Shown: in pieces, positions 12,382 to 25,479 of the stretch
How positions within the stretch are numbered: the first letter of the stretch is position 1
Layout of the letters: each line of letters opens with the position of its first letter
NCBI GenBank assembly: GCA_016801845.1
Contig: CM028927.1
Location: 15,996,501-16,060,500 of the forward strand
Direction of reading: 5' to 3'
Length of the DNA stretch: 64,000 bases
Source: Polydactylus sextarius
Taxonomy: Eukaryota; Chordata; Actinopteri; Polynemidae
Notes under the pieces: generated by a model
Databases searched by the model: none
What the model was told of the DNA's origin: nothing
Seen by the model: the letters and a program-made list of their open reading frames with translations, nothing else
Position numbers and translations under genes: made by a program

Positions 12382-13397
12382 GCATCTAGTACCTTATTCA
12401 AATTGTAAATGTAAGAAGGTAACAGTGCATCAATTAAAATATACAATAAAAACAATGAAGTAAAATTAACAAAGTCAAATTACTCAAGACTATTTATGTT
12501 GAGAGAGAATCATAACATAACAAAGTTATGAGTTAAGTTAAGTTATGAGTTAAGTTATGTTCTCAACTCTATAAGAACAAAATACTTGTTATTCCTCAGA
12601 GAGGAGTTTCTCTAATATGTAATAAATACTGTGTTTATATTAATAAAATCACCAAAACCAGACGTGAGCAGTATGTATCTGTGATTATAAAATTTTAGGT
12701 GTGGTGTTACATGTGTATTGAAACTGAGTGAGTATTTCACTGCTGCAGCAACAAAAAAAAAGTCTTTAAATATAATAAATGATGTTCTTCTGTCAGTTGA
12801 GTTTAAAATAAAGTGCTTTCAACAACTTTCAAGCTGCTTCAGGAGAAAATCAAAGGAGAAAAGGTCAGACAGATAAACCTGCGATGTGGAGTAAATCATT
12901 TTGAGGAATAAGTTTAACATTGGTGATTACAAAAATCTCACACCGTAAGTGTGTATTTTTTTTTTTAATAAATGACTTACAGTAGAGTGAGAGGGCACCG
13001 GCCAGCTATGTGTCAGCTGTTATTAATGACGCCCTTGACCACGGTACTGTAGGTCAAGACACCCGTCGGCCCCTCGCTGCAGGAAACCACAAAACCGAAG
13101 AAGGTCAAACTCAAACGAGCTGTAAACGCCATCAGCGTCAGCGGGCCCCTCGGTGCCCACAAAACTGGATCAAGTTCAAGGAGGTGGGGGACTGTTAACA
13201 GGGATCAACGCGCCCCTTAAGACAATGGATCCAATTTTTTTTTTTTTTTATAAGGCTTGTTGCCCAGCAACTGAGCACCTGCGTTGGAAGTAAAGGGTTA
13301 AACGGATACGCTACTTTGTCACAACGGATTTCATGATGCTGTAAATCAAGACTTTGACAGCAAGACTCATAAGACAGAATATTTGAAAAAGGAATAT

Positions 13398-13403
13398 TTT
13401 ATT
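13398..13403 (-). promoter_or_regulatory. poly(A) signal of slc30a8
   Basis: AATAAA on the minus strand about 560 bases after the slc30a8 stop codon. It implies a 3' UTR of about 13380-13960. Confidence 0.55.
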
Positions 13404-13960
13404 GAATAATTCATTTCAGCTCATACCTCACAACTGTACAAAGGCAGCAGAAAAGTGTCACGGTTGTGTATTTAAATATACTTGATGCTTTAAGTGATGC
13501 AGTACTTGTCAGGTTATTGATGAAAGAGTCTGGTCTGCATTTATATGCAACAGACTTATAATGCTCAAATATATATATATTTTTGTAGTTTAGCACCATC
13601 GTGGAGTAAAAATGTATGTTTATAATAATGGATGCAAATATAAATTACAGAGCAGTGATTCCTATTTAAAGACAAATAACACACTTAAGAAGCAAAGACA
13701 ATTTGTGAATATTTAAATTTTTAACACATTAAAATTTCACATGTGAGGAAAAGTCATTTATATCCTGCAATGACTTTTATTTTGGGAACATCGGCACAAA
13801 GGCACTTAATGTACATGTAACTTGGCATTAATTTCACAGTAAAACATATGATTATTATATTACCAACACAGGTTACAGCAACTATTTAAAAAAAAAAAAA
13901 AAAACTAAACCACAGTTTGGTCTTATTGTGCCGTGTTCAGACGATGATTGTAACATGTTC

Positions 13961-16900
13961 TTACATTTTCGGGTCCTCACACAGGGTGCAGCCGGGCTTC
14001 AGGTCGGCCTGTCGCTCCATTTGAATCGTAACAGAGTGAAAGTTATAGGAAGTGTAACAAGCCTGGGTCATTTCTCTCAAAACGGTCTGAGCGTCCACTG
14101 ACTCATCTGTGTAGGTGAAGAAAACAAAGGCACGTGTGTGATTGAGTGTTAGTATAGTAACCTGATATAAGGACAGTTAGAGTTATCTGGTCCTGTCAAG
14201 ACATGTTTTTGCACTTATGTTATTATCATTCAGAGAGAGAGAAAGACGGGAACTGGACAAATCGATGCATGTGTAGCTCTACATCGAGTTTTTATCCATT
14301 TAAAATGTTCTAAAAAAAAAATCAATATGTGGCAGTCAATGATGATATTTGTAGCAGGCTGCCACAAATAAATACCATACATATTTCATACTTTACCTAT
14401 TACCCAAACAAAAATCTTATATTCCTTTATTTTGGTCTAATAAAGTAAAACAATGAAGCATCTATGATTCAAACACGTATGATATGAAGAAGAACTGAAG
14501 GAAGAAGAACCTTGTCTGAGGACAACGATGAGAAGAAACTATTTCACAATCTACGGAGCTCTGTAGATTGAACAGAGCTGTAAACAAGGGAGATGTAAAC
14601 ATCTAGGCACAATAACAATAACACTGAGGTGTCAATTAATGTTAACGGTACTCCAGTTGATATTCTGGCAAATAGAGGACAGAAAAATGTTGTGTGAGGT
14701 CACATTGTATTCTAGTGCCACAAAAACATATTCATCTTAACCTGAGAAGAAAAATACATATGTTCTGGTTGTTACAAAAGACAGATTCGATGCTTCTCAC
14801 CTATGGCTACGTGTGCAGTCATTACAGGCTGGTTCATGGTGAGGGCCCAGATGTGGAGGTTGTGGACCGCTGTGACCCCCTTCACTGCCAGCAGACCATC
14901 ACGCACCTCACAGTATTTCACTCCTCCTGGAGTTCCTGTGTCCCACAGACAAAAGAGACAATGTCAAATGATAAAATACCTCTAGATCTAAATACATCTA
15001 GATCATAGATAGAAAATGAAACAAAACTCACCTTCCATCAGGACAAGGAGGATGTCTCTTAAGATGGTGACAGTGGTACATAAGACCAATATAGAGAAGA
15101 GGAAGGTGCAGATGGGATCAGCTATCTTATATTCTGGCTGAAAACAACAACATGATGTGGAAAATGAGGACTGAGTGTCATCGTACACATTGTTATTATG
15201 TGCATAAAAATTATTCTGATCTGATCACACACACACACACACACAGGCTTGTTACCCTGAAGAAGATGATGATGGCGCTGACAAGCACACTCAAACTCTG
15301 GAGGAGATCTCCCAACACGTGGACAAAGGCCGCTCGCACGCTGGCATTAGCCTGCTGAGCCCTCCGTCCTGACAGGAAAAAAATAAATAAAAAAATAACA
15401 GCTAATTATGTCCTGGATTACAAATCATCGTATATTCCATTATAATGTCATTATAATGGATTGTGAGGACTCCTACTGTGCATATTCTGTCACTGTTTGA
15501 CAGCTAAAAGTGATGATATTTGAGGGAAAAGTAAAAAATGTGCTTTGAAGACAAACCATGTCCTTCTCCCGTTTGCTCCACGTCTTCATTATTGTGTCCT
15601 TTTTTGTTCTTGTCGCTGTGGCTGTGACCGTGTGAACTGAGACCACCGTGGCTGTGGCCGTGTCCCGACTGGTGGAGGATGAGAGCCATGCTGTTGAGAG
15701 AGGAAACAACAAAAACAAAAAGCATCTAAATATGAAAATATTCAGTTCTCGAGTAGGAGGGCAATTTTGGCAACAACAAAGATGCACTGAGAATTGTTAA
15801 AAGCAGCACAAAGTGTGTTATGTGCTCACATAATATTTGCCAGGAGAGCACAACCAGAGGTAATGAGCATGATGGTGCCCTCGATGACGTAGTCGTCGCT
15901 GATGAGGCGCTGCACAGCCAGGTAAACCAACACTCCTGTTACCAGCCAGATGGTAAAAATTGACAGCAGCGCTCCCAAGATCTCTGCACAGGAGAAGAAA
16001 CGAAGAGAGGGAAATTAATCAGAACAGAGGTCACACACTGACACTGACTTTTCATAAAAAATAAAAAAAAGGTCAAAGAAATGTCACCTTGTTTTGGTTC
16101 AAATACAGATATTTTTTCCTCTTAATATCCAATCTTGAATGGGAATAATTCCAATATTATGGGAAATATGCTTCATATAATTTATTTTCCTGCCAAAATT
16201 TCCTTCTTCCAGTTATAAAGGTTTTGTGTGACAGCCAGGCTAGTTGTTTCTGGTTGTTTTGCTCAAGTTTAAATCAATTAAATGCATCTGACTGGTGATT
16301 CTATGTGACTTTTTCTTTTTTTTTAATGTCCTATGATCATTTAAAGTGAAGTTACTGTTCTTTATCTCTCGATTCCTTCAGCGAGGAGTTGGTTAGATCA
16401 TTGCCAAAACGTCTTGCTGGCGAGCAGCAGGACATGCATAAATGTACTTCTCATCTCTCAGCTCACTCTTTTAATGTGTTGTCAAAAAAATAAACTAAAA
16501 CATAGCCACAGGCAGCAATGAGGTGGCAAAGCAGTAAAATAAGCCAGTTTAACAAATTTGCCAAAAATGTGCCAGAGGGCCATCAAACGGGACAATCTGC
16601 AGTATCAGCAGACATGACAATTAAGTTGAAATCCTGGGCCTACTCAGGATCGGTTCAGGAGTCTGTACACTGAGTTTGATTAAGATCGATTGAGGATTTG
16701 CTGAGATATGAGCTCATTTCCTGATTGGCAGCTTCGCCGCTGATTTCGATTAGCGGCGGACAAAAGCTTTGGTACAAAAATAAAATCATGTGAGGCTTTT
16801 GTCAGGCGCTGAAGATCATCTGTGTCAAGTTTAGTGATGATCGGACTAAATTTGAGTCCTGAATAAAATCCAGTTTTTATGATTTCATACAAAGTTTGCA

Positions 16901-18715
16901 ATAATCATTAATGGGTCAACTCAACATGTGAGCAGGCATCACGATTAACTTGATATTAAATTCAAGAGACGAAACCTCATCAGTTTATCAGTTCAAGTGA
17001 ATGTTTTTTTTTTTTTTTTTAATTCGAAAGAAATAACTCAGATATAATGTTCACAAGAACAGACGTATGACAAACTGAAAACTTAAAGCCTGTAGCCTTA
17101 ATCCAGCAACAATTGTTATAAACTAAACCAAACTTAAAACCTCGGCAGACATCGTGTTGGTGAGTTTAGTTTTTGGTCCATAATGCGACAGCAGCTACTG
17201 ACTGATATGTAAATATTGTCAATACTGCACCTGCACGGTGCCAGCCGTAGCTGAGCTTGTGTGTGGCAGGTCTGGAGGAGAGCCAGAGCGATAACAGGCT
17301 GATGATGAAGCTGATGAAGTCCACCAGCAGGTGGGCAGCGTCTGTCATCACTGCAAGACTGCCTGCAAAATAGCCACCTGCAGAAACACACAGCGCTGTT
17401 ATCCTACTGTGGAGTTTTTAAAGAACAACAACAAAACTCAATAAATAATTGAGTGCCAATGAATACGTGTTAAAAATAGATGTTGGCAGATAAGGGCTGA
17501 AAGAAAAAAAAAATGTGACCGAACAGAGGCAGAAGGAAAAAATAAAAGAATAAATAAAAGAAAGAAAGAAAAAAAAAAAAAAGGAAGCAGAGGGTTAAAA
17601 GACAAGAGAAGTAGAGGAAGTGAAAGGAGACAAAATGTGTGCAAAAAAAAAAAAAAAGTTAGTCAATACCACATCAGCTCACATGAGGAAAAATGTGGCA
17701 GGTTTGAAAAGTTGAAAAAGCATCAGAAGGAAAATTAAGAGCAGAAAGAAACAGAAATGACTCACCGAGGATTTCACCGATCATGAAAAGCAGACAGATG
17801 ATAGAGGCCACGTACAACCTCCTCCTGGCAACTTTCTTCTCCTGTTCACGGTCACCCTGAGCGTGGCTGTTGTCATGGCAATGTTTGATGGCATCAATAC
17901 TCACTTCCTGGTTGAGAACACTAGAAGGAAAACTAGAAAAATCAGAATAAAGTCAAATAAAGTTAAAGCAGATATATTTTAAATGATATCTTTATTTAGT
18001 GCTACCGCAAATTATTAAACATTAAATAATAAATAATAATTTTAAAAATATAAATACATTTATTACGTTTAGTATCAAGTGTGTGTAAAAAGTTCTTTGA
18101 ATTTGAAAAATCAAACTTGAATATTAAATATAGTATTTCAAAACAGAACCAAAATTCAATAAGAAGCAGGGGAGAGAAATAAAGTCGAAATAAATCTATT
18201 TGAAAGTAGATCTTTTAAATTTCCATTTGAGTATTTGAATATGAACCGACACATGACCAACAAGAACCATTTCCATCATGATCATCTGAACAGTCTCAGG
18301 AGGGAAAGTAAATAATCTGCGAACAAGCAGCAACACCCCCAACCCCCTACCCCCACCCTCTACCTCCACCCCCAACCCAGTTCCGTGTGGAAACCCAACA
18401 GCTCACAAACAAGGTGGACGTGAGCAAAAAAAAAAAAAAAAACAACGACCATGTCTTATCTAAATGGTGCAATATGTAGTAGTTATAATATATATATTTA
18501 TAAAATAACTTTAATATAAATTACATTTATTTAAACATTTTAAATGTAATAACTTAAACTTAAATAACAATGAACTTAATGAATGAATAGCTGTTTTTTG
18601 TTTTTTTAGAAAATGTATGAAATAAAGTTTTTCTTAAACTTTACCTCACAGTGTTGTAGGAGTTCTTCACGTCTGTCACCAGTGGAAATTTCTGTGGATC
18701 CTTGTTCTGGGGCAT
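13961..18715 (-). CDS. slc30a8: Zinc transporter 8 (cation diffusion facilitator)
   Basis: CDF-family Zn2+/H+ exchanger; mammalian ZnT8 loads zinc into insulin granules. Nine coding exons: 18645-18715, 17766-17920, 17231-17377, 15830-15983, 15557-15690, 15256-15368, 15032-15137, 14801-14935, 13961-14106. Phases agree throughout and give 386 residues. The two HxxxD zinc sites are His91/Asp95 (AAHLLVD) and His237/Asp241 (VHVLGD). The loop between TM4 and TM5 is long and has nine His (residues 182-220). The C-terminal domain ends with CTLCEDP, as in ZnT8. Position next to med30 and rad21 supports ZnT8 over ZnT2/3. An acceptor (TTTATTTATCAG) lies two bases before the ATG, so the 5' UTR is probably spliced. 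Its likely partner is a donor at 19187, in a stretch without ATG. By my recollection of human ZnT8, the residue aligned with the diabetes-associated Arg/Trp325 is Val here. Confidence 0.96.
16600..16915. repeat. candidate dispersed repeat in slc30a8 intron 3
   Basis: High-complexity block in the intron between exons 17231-17377 and 15830-15983. It contains the hairpin CGCCGCT (16735-16741) / AGCGGCG (16752-16758). Its texture resembles interspersed repeats seen in fish introns, but I cannot name the family. Confidence 0.35.
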
Positions 18716-19186
18716 GGCTGATAAATAAAGAAAATTCTCTCACAGCCAGTTAAAAAATAATAATAATTTAAAAAAAAAAAAACAATAAAACGGTTGCTAT
18801 TTGAAGTCTATAAATCAAAAATAAATCAAGTTTGAAAGTAATCAAATGGAATTATTATTTAAATTTAAAAGTTCTGCTTCGACGTCTATGAAAAAGCTGC
18901 TGTTGTGTGCCGGATTTACACAGCCCCAGTAGACATCCTCCAACTAACACAACTCAGAGTGCAAATATCTGGATATGTGCTGCAGCCTTGTGACTGGAGC
19001 CGGTTGCACCGTGTGCAAACACACGACGCCTGCAGCTGCTCAGCTCATCGGGGAGACGGAGGCTGAGTGGATAAAAAGCGACTGGGACTTTTTATTTAGA
19101 GGAGAAAAAAAAAAAAAAAAGTTGCGACAGATGAAGAGAGAGAAGAGGAGGAGGAGGTTGTCTCCTCCTCAGGTAGACCGCCTCAC

Positions 19187-19300
19187 CTGCCACTGAACTA
19201 CTGCAGCGACTAGTTCAACTTAATAACTAGTTCAACTGCGCCGGAGAAACCACTTCAAATGTTCAGGGACACGCCCACCTCTGTTGAGCAGCCGGCACTT
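19187..19300 (-). promoter_or_regulatory. candidate slc30a8 noncoding first exon and promoter area
   Basis: On the minus strand, TGGCAG followed by GTGAGG makes a good donor at the 19187 edge. The ~110 bases before it contain no ATG, and the first coding exon begins with an acceptor right before its ATG. The upper edge is a guess. Confidence 0.35.
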
Positions 19301-21128
19301 GGTTGATTATACAATCAAACTCAGTGCCGTGCGCTGTTTCACCCCCTCGTGTCATCATCACATGGCCACTCATGTCAAGGGTCAAATGGACGTACCTCGT
19401 CATCTTTCATTATCATTTATATATATATATATTATTAGATTTTGTATTTTATTTTCCTGAAGGTGACAAGAAATTGACTCCGTCCGTTATTCCAGTGAAT
19501 ATCATAACACAGTCTGTAAATAAATATATATTGGGCTAAACGGGAATCATCTACAGGAATAAACACTTTTTTTCAGTCTGATCATCTCTGCAGCTCTGAT
19601 GTGACCTGAAATACTTGTTTTTAGAAAAATCTACCACAAGGAGGCGACAAAGAACCAATGTTCACAATGTGTCAAAGCGGCTGATAAAGTCCAAACTCAA
19701 TGTGTAAACTTTGACAAAGATATAGTTGAATATATTAGTTATTTAGATGTTATTTATATAGGTATATTAACTGTATACAACAGGGATCTGGTAATATTTA
19801 TATCTACAGAACAACACACAAGCAGCTGATTGTACAGCTTCCATTTATCACTTTTATTTGTATTTATATATATGTATTTATTACTATTGTCAATGTTGTT
19901 GTTTTTCTTCTTCTTTTTCTATTCAATTACCAAGAAAACCATGATGTGCCATATTCAACTTGTTTTAATTCAGCCATTTAACTTGATACTGATTCTTTCT
20001 TTTTTTTTTTTTTCCTTTGGACCCTAAAAATCATGTTACACCACAGATAGACGGGTGTGATTTCCTTTTCCCTACTCAGCCCTAATCATATCTTTTTTTC
20101 TTTTCTTTAACTGCAGTTTTCAAGTGTCAGCATAACACTGAGCTGATAATAACAAGTACAATAAATACTCCTTTAGAGGTATACCCTGGTCATTGATTGT
20201 CCCTGGCCTGTTTGCTGCAGTTCTCTGCTTTTCCTGTTTGTCTCAAGTTCTTTTTTTTTAAATAAACCATATTTAAACTATAAATCATATGTCTGTACAT
20301 CAATTTAATGGTACAGCAAGTAGAGGCTGAACTACTTATCATGAAGAGGAGAAGCACAAATAAAGTACCTCCAGCTTTTACAAAACATGGTGATAAAGTC
20401 ACATAAAAGTTTAATGGGTGATTTTTTTTAAATGATTGAACGTCCATTCATTCACAAAGTAACTGTGACGTTAACACTCTGTTCCACTTACATCAGCGCT
20501 CTTCAGTCACTTTGACAGCAGCTTTAAGAACAGGAAGCAGTCACACACCAAGACTGAAACACTGCTTGTTTTCATTCCCTTTGGGAGCAGTGACTTTTTT
20601 TTTTTTTTCTTGTTTTGTTTTTGAAAAGGTCTAAAACTGGAGCGAGTTTCACTCTAAAAATAACTTGTGTTGTGTTTCGAGTGTATTTTGGTCAATGTCG
20701 TCTGTGTGTTTCAGAGAGTGGGTCTGTGTTGGGTTTTGCCAAAGTGTGTGAATAGATGGAGAACAGGGTGTTGCTAGGGGCTGCAGAGTGAAGGGTAAAT
20801 GGCACGAGAAGGGTTAGTTACACATGGCTGTTCACACTGTTCTTAAGAGCCTTGACCCTGCAACGGGCCACTCATCCAGTGCATGATCACTACACTTACA
20901 CTATAGAACTGCTTCTGCATGTTTATGTTAGTTTAAGTGTATAAATATGTAGAAATTCACTCCGTCCCAGTATTTAGAAAGATGCACAACTATTGTTGGC
21001 ATGGCAACCGCCCGCCTCTTCCCCTCCTCTCCATCCTAGTGATCAATGTGTGTGTATGTGTGCGCATCTGACAAAAGGCCCCAAAAAAAGTGGTAAACAA
21101 GTGCAGGTCAGGCATCTGGACAATACAC

Positions 21129-21136
21129 TGACGTCA
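21129..21136 (+). promoter_or_regulatory. CRE-like palindrome upstream of the FAM167-like gene
   Basis: Perfect TGACGTCA, the CREB/ATF consensus, 283 bases before the start codon. Motif match only. Confidence 0.4.
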
Positions 21137-21411
21137 GACCAGCTCCATCACATTCACACACAAGTGATGCCATTAAACTTTGCCAGGGAGCTGAGGGGGG
21201 TAACGTTTGAGAGACAAGACAGAGAGGAGGGAGGAGAGACAGGAGTGTGTATGAAAGAAGAGAAAGAGAGAGAGTGAGCTCCTCATAAGTCCTCAGAAGT
21301 GACAGAGAGATCAGACGAAGCTGTATCTGCACTACAGCTGAGACGACGCGACGCAGCTGCGGCTCTAGAAAGAAAGAAGAAGATAAAAACTGAGGTTATA
21401 ACTAACCTAAC

Positions 21412-22185
21412 ATGATGGAAGTGGTCCTCAACAGACTGCGGGACTTCTCCTGCAAGACCTCCACCTTCGATGACTGTAAACCGGCTGGACAGAGCGCGTG
21501 CAGGGACCCTCGGACCACGAGCGACCACCTCAGAGGAGCAGGAGAAGGCAACAAGCTGGACATCGAGAGCGCACTGGCCTGGCTGCGAAGAGAACTGGTA
21601 AGACTGAGACTTCACAGACAACTGGTTCAACTGGTTTTACATACAAAACATCTACTTATACAACTATAAAATATAATGTATTATGACAGATTAAAGACCA
21701 TGCAGACATATACAGCTGGGTTTAAATGTTAAAAATCAACGTTTTTTGTTTACTTTGTTGCATTAAAATCTAAACTTTTGGGACCTTAAAAGCTCCATAA
21801 TTCAACACTCATAAAGAGGCCATTTTGATTAATGAATACTCAGGCTGAGTAAGGTTTGAAAGGGTGTACTTCTCCATTGTGATACAGCTACTTTTATTTA
21901 GGTAAAGGATATAAAGAATTGCTCCACAGCTTAAAAGCTGAAGCTAAAGCCATCTGTCGTCTGTGTGGTCCTATGAAAACTGTAAGACTCCAGTGAGTAG
22001 AAAAGCTTTTTATTGTCTGTGATGCCAAAGGTCAAGGCATTTGTCACCCCAATAAAAATAACCTCCCAGGTCACTGTGTTTTTGTGCGGGAGGTCCAAGT
22101 TATTGCCTTTTTGTTCCTAAGATGCATGTAGGTCATGTTGTTACAACGTCAACTCCTTTTAAACCATCCTACGTGGTCATCAGGC

Positions 22186-22221
<36 letters not shown>

Positions 22222-24206
22222 TCTTTGCACCTCTGTGAGCGACTGTGTAAGGCTCATTGTCACAGCCCAATATATCACTCAGCATTAAACGCATTCATCC
22301 AGACAGCTCGTCATGGTAACCAAGTGTCCCGAGTGCACAGGGGCAGGAGGAGGAACCACGTGTCTGAACAGGAGCTGGATGAAATACTACGAAACAGAGG
22401 TGTCATGTGTGGTTTCTACTCCACAGCAGCAACTTTATTTTACACAAACTCATCTTAGACCTTTAAAGTTCAGGCTAAAGGTCACGGTTCATCTAGTAGA
22501 TGGAATAGAAGTTAAACTTGTCATTTTAACTGAAATGTTAAGTTTCAAGATTTGTTTTTGACTTTATATTCAACGTGACACAGAGAGATTTTTTTTTTAC
22601 TTTTTCAGGTACAGATTAGTTTTAAAATATTTGAGTTATGGCCAAAGTGTTTCATAATATCACAAGGTAACAGATAATCTGCGTCCAGTGTTTGTATGAA
22701 GTATGTGAGCAGAACAAACACTTAACCAAAATATGACGTTGGTAGAAGTTCAAGTCAGCGACTAGAATGATCCTCAAGTAAGAGTCTTAAAGTATCTCTT
22801 ATTTACTGTACATAAGTATGACAAGTAATCTATAATTAAATGTAATGAAAAGTAAAAGTACAAGTATATGTTAATAAAAACAGAATAATATTATGAAGTT
22901 TATCCAGAACTTTAAAACATGGAGCTACAACGATCTTCATAGACAATGTCTTGAATCTGAATTTTTTTTTTCCCACTAAATTTCTGTTTGATGATGTTTT
23001 TTTAAGTTTCTCCATCCATCCATCCTTTAAGATGGAGCCTCCATCAACCCTCAAACATGGTTTTGATGGTCTAAACGGTCACAGGTCGACTTAGAGAAAA
23101 TGAAAACAAATTAAATTAGGAAATGTAGTGAAGGTGAAAGTTGACAGAATTAAAAAAAACTCAAGTCAAGTACAGATACTACCATAACATAATTAAGTAC
23201 AGTAGTGAAGTATAATTACTTCTTTTCCTATACAACACTGCCTCAGGCTGCTGTACTCATGTATTCCTACAGAGAGACAGCAAGACGTTGCAGGAGGCAC
23301 ATACAGATGCAAATCCACTCAAACACATTATTAGAAAAGTGCTAATGTTTGGCATGAGGAGCTGTGTGCCCGCAGCATGCCCACGTCTCCAAATCCCTCA
23401 AATGAAAAAAAAAAAACTTCATGTTTCTCCTCTCGTCTTTCCAAGTGTTGACAAAGGCTATAAAAACCTGCGTCTTTCAGCCGCAGCCCAGTGCTGTAAT
23501 TAACAGAGAAAAGAAATGCAGATCGAACCAGAAGGTTGTTTTGTTTGGGACATTCCTCGCTCCTTAGGACAAACTTGGACCCTGAGGTTGGTGGAATTCT
23601 GAATATCTTATTTTTACAATGCCAGCAATTAGACAGCCTCCCGTTAGAAAGAGAAGAAAGAGGACAGCAGACGGATGAATTAGCATTTGAAAGAAGGCAG
23701 CGCTCGAATGAAATGGCTGCGGTTTCACACTGAGCATGAACCTGTTCAGTTTGAAAAAGGCGAGAAGCTTAAGTTCAGTCTCTTGGTCTTGTATCTGTTT
23801 CTTGTCTATGTATTAGTAAATCTATGTAGCATGTGTAAAAAAAAAAAAAAAAAGAAAAATAACTGAGTAGATGTGTTCTGTGTATGTGTGTGTGCAGATG
23901 GAAATGCGTTCTCAGGACCAAGCTCTGATCCGACAGCTCATGGAGCTTCACTCTGGCATCCAGGAGCTCAAGCAGGAGTTGTCTGAGGAGGAGGAAGGTG
24001 AGGACACGGATGAAGACGAGGAGGAGGAGGAGGAGGAGGAAGAGGGCAGCTACTGGGGCTCTGAGAGCAGCGAACAAGGAAGCAGCAGCGTCTACTCCAG
24101 CTCGGAGGAGGCCAGCTTTACCTTTACCTTCCTGAAGACGCCTCCGCGAATTTACTCAGAGGTTTTATCGAAGAGAGCGTTCAGCAGGAGAAGCTCTGTG
24201 CCGTGA
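21412..24206 (+). CDS. FAM167-family protein (extra AARD/FAM167A-like paralogue)
   Basis: Two coding exons, 21412-21597 (62 codons, phase 0) and 23898-24206 (102 codons plus stop), give 164 residues. The core reads LDIESALAWLRREL / MEMRSQDQALIRQL across the splice, closely matching the helical core I recall from FAM167A (AIAWLRKEL TEMRLQDQQLARQL). A predicted coiled-coil follows, then an acidic run (mostly Glu, about residues 90-112), a Ser-rich patch, and a basic tail ending FSRRSSVP, reminiscent of the FAM167A tail. The function of this family is poorly known. Two ATG codons are adjacent (21412, 21415). A palindromic TGACGTCA at 21129 lies about 280 bases upstream. AATAAA signals at 24287 and 24556 could end the transcript. 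The gene faces the aard-like gene tail to tail. Human has no gene here as far as I recall. Confidence 0.85.
22190..22218. repeat. (TG)n microsatellite
   Basis: About 14 TG units in the intron of the FAM167-like gene. Confidence 0.95.
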
Positions 24207-25479
24207 AGTTTTAAACTGTTAAGAGAAACTCAACTTTTTTGTCTCTCCTCAACTGTCACATCATCCAAAACACGGTGGAGCAGATAAATAAATCTGCAAT
24301 TTTCCACCATAAAAGCCAAACAAAAGGATGAGTGAAGTTAAGGAAAGAATCTTATTTCATTGGTCTATAGTTTATACTTCATCGCTTCTAGTTTCATAAC
24401 AAAAACACAACCTAAGTAAGTTAATAGTTACCATTTTTGACAAGCTGCTCAGAGGGATTCAAAGGAAATATTTGACTTTTTTGTAAATACATTTATTCAC
24501 CTAGAGGCTAGCTTGACTCTGTCCAAAGGTTCAAAACTAATTTTTGTACAGTTTGAATAAATAAGTGGATCATACCACCCTTGTGCAGAGCCAGGTTTGC
24601 TGTTTTTAGTCTTTTATGTTAAACAAAGCAAAGCTAATCCACAGACGACCATAACACTATCGATCTTTACAAACTGTGTGACAGAATAGCACAAGTTCAG
24701 TTTGAAACATTGACCCTAGAGGCTGCAAGATTAATGTTTCAAGACGGTTCAAACCATCTGTTGATTGCAGAGTTGACTTTTCCAACGCTGTACAAATGTT
24801 AAATCCTGACTTTCATCACCAGAGCTTGTTTGCACATACTGGAAGCTCGCTGACCTTTCTGTATGCAGGATGAGAGTCAATGCCGCAGTAGGAGAGCGTG
24901 GAGCTCATTCAACTTTATTATGCACATGCGGTGATAAAACATCCTGGTGACAGCGCGACATTGTTAACGAGGCCGTGTAGTCGTAATTATTTCTCTGAGA
25001 CAGGAGTGTTAGAGTTAGTACACAGAACCAACTTGTAACTCTGGTTATATTGTTGTTGTTGTAAAAGATAGAAACTGTTTGGGAATGAGATGTGCATGTA
25101 TTTATTAACCATACCTGAACTTTTAGCCGTATTTCAAACAAGTACTGTACTGCAGTATGCCAGCATAATTAAAGAAATTCAAATCATCAAAAAGTGATGT
25201 TGCACTCTTTATTTTTTGTCAAATTACAAAACAGGTCAAAAAACTGTTCTTGATTTTGTCTTTACATTCAAAACGTCTTGTTTCATGACCCAGCAAAGAA
25301 ATAACGCATTGTACAAACAGGTTTCTTTAGCACAAATCTGTGAAAGTGCAAAAAAAAACAACTAAATTAAACATGCCAGCACCATAAAAAAAAACACTCT
25401 TATCCGTGCCATTTCCTCATCCAAAACGGGTTAGAGCGTTTTTCTACCTGCTCTTTCTCTACCTATGGTCACTCCTGGG
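24207..25479. other. 3' UTRs of the convergent FAM167-like and aard genes
   Basis: Plus-strand AATAAA at 24287 and 24556, and minus-strand AATAAA at 25208, delimit the likely 3' ends. About 650 bases between them show nothing. Confidence 0.5.

Larger units (their letters stand above)
8817..13960. other. med30-slc30a8 intergenic region
   Basis: No coding exon seen. It contains the candidate med30 promoter, high-complexity stretches at about 10300-10480, 10680-10860 and 11040-11560 that look like possible conserved noncoding elements, a GATG microsatellite near 12281, and the slc30a8 3' UTR from about 13380. Confidence 0.55.
18716..21411. other. slc30a8 to FAM167-like intergenic region
   Basis: Bidirectional 5' region of the two divergent genes. 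Contents seen: candidate slc30a8 5' exon near 19187, AT-rich filler at 19400-20460, and the CRE palindrome at 21129. No other exon recognised. Confidence 0.55.

Noticed and set aside
13010..13198. 62-codon frame in a CG-richer patch
   Set aside because: No homology, no splice sites matched to a gene; possibly regulatory but unsupported.
22135..22561. Overlapping 107- and 82-codon plus-strand frames
   Set aside because: Inside the intron of the FAM167-like gene, one begins in the TG repeat; no domain.
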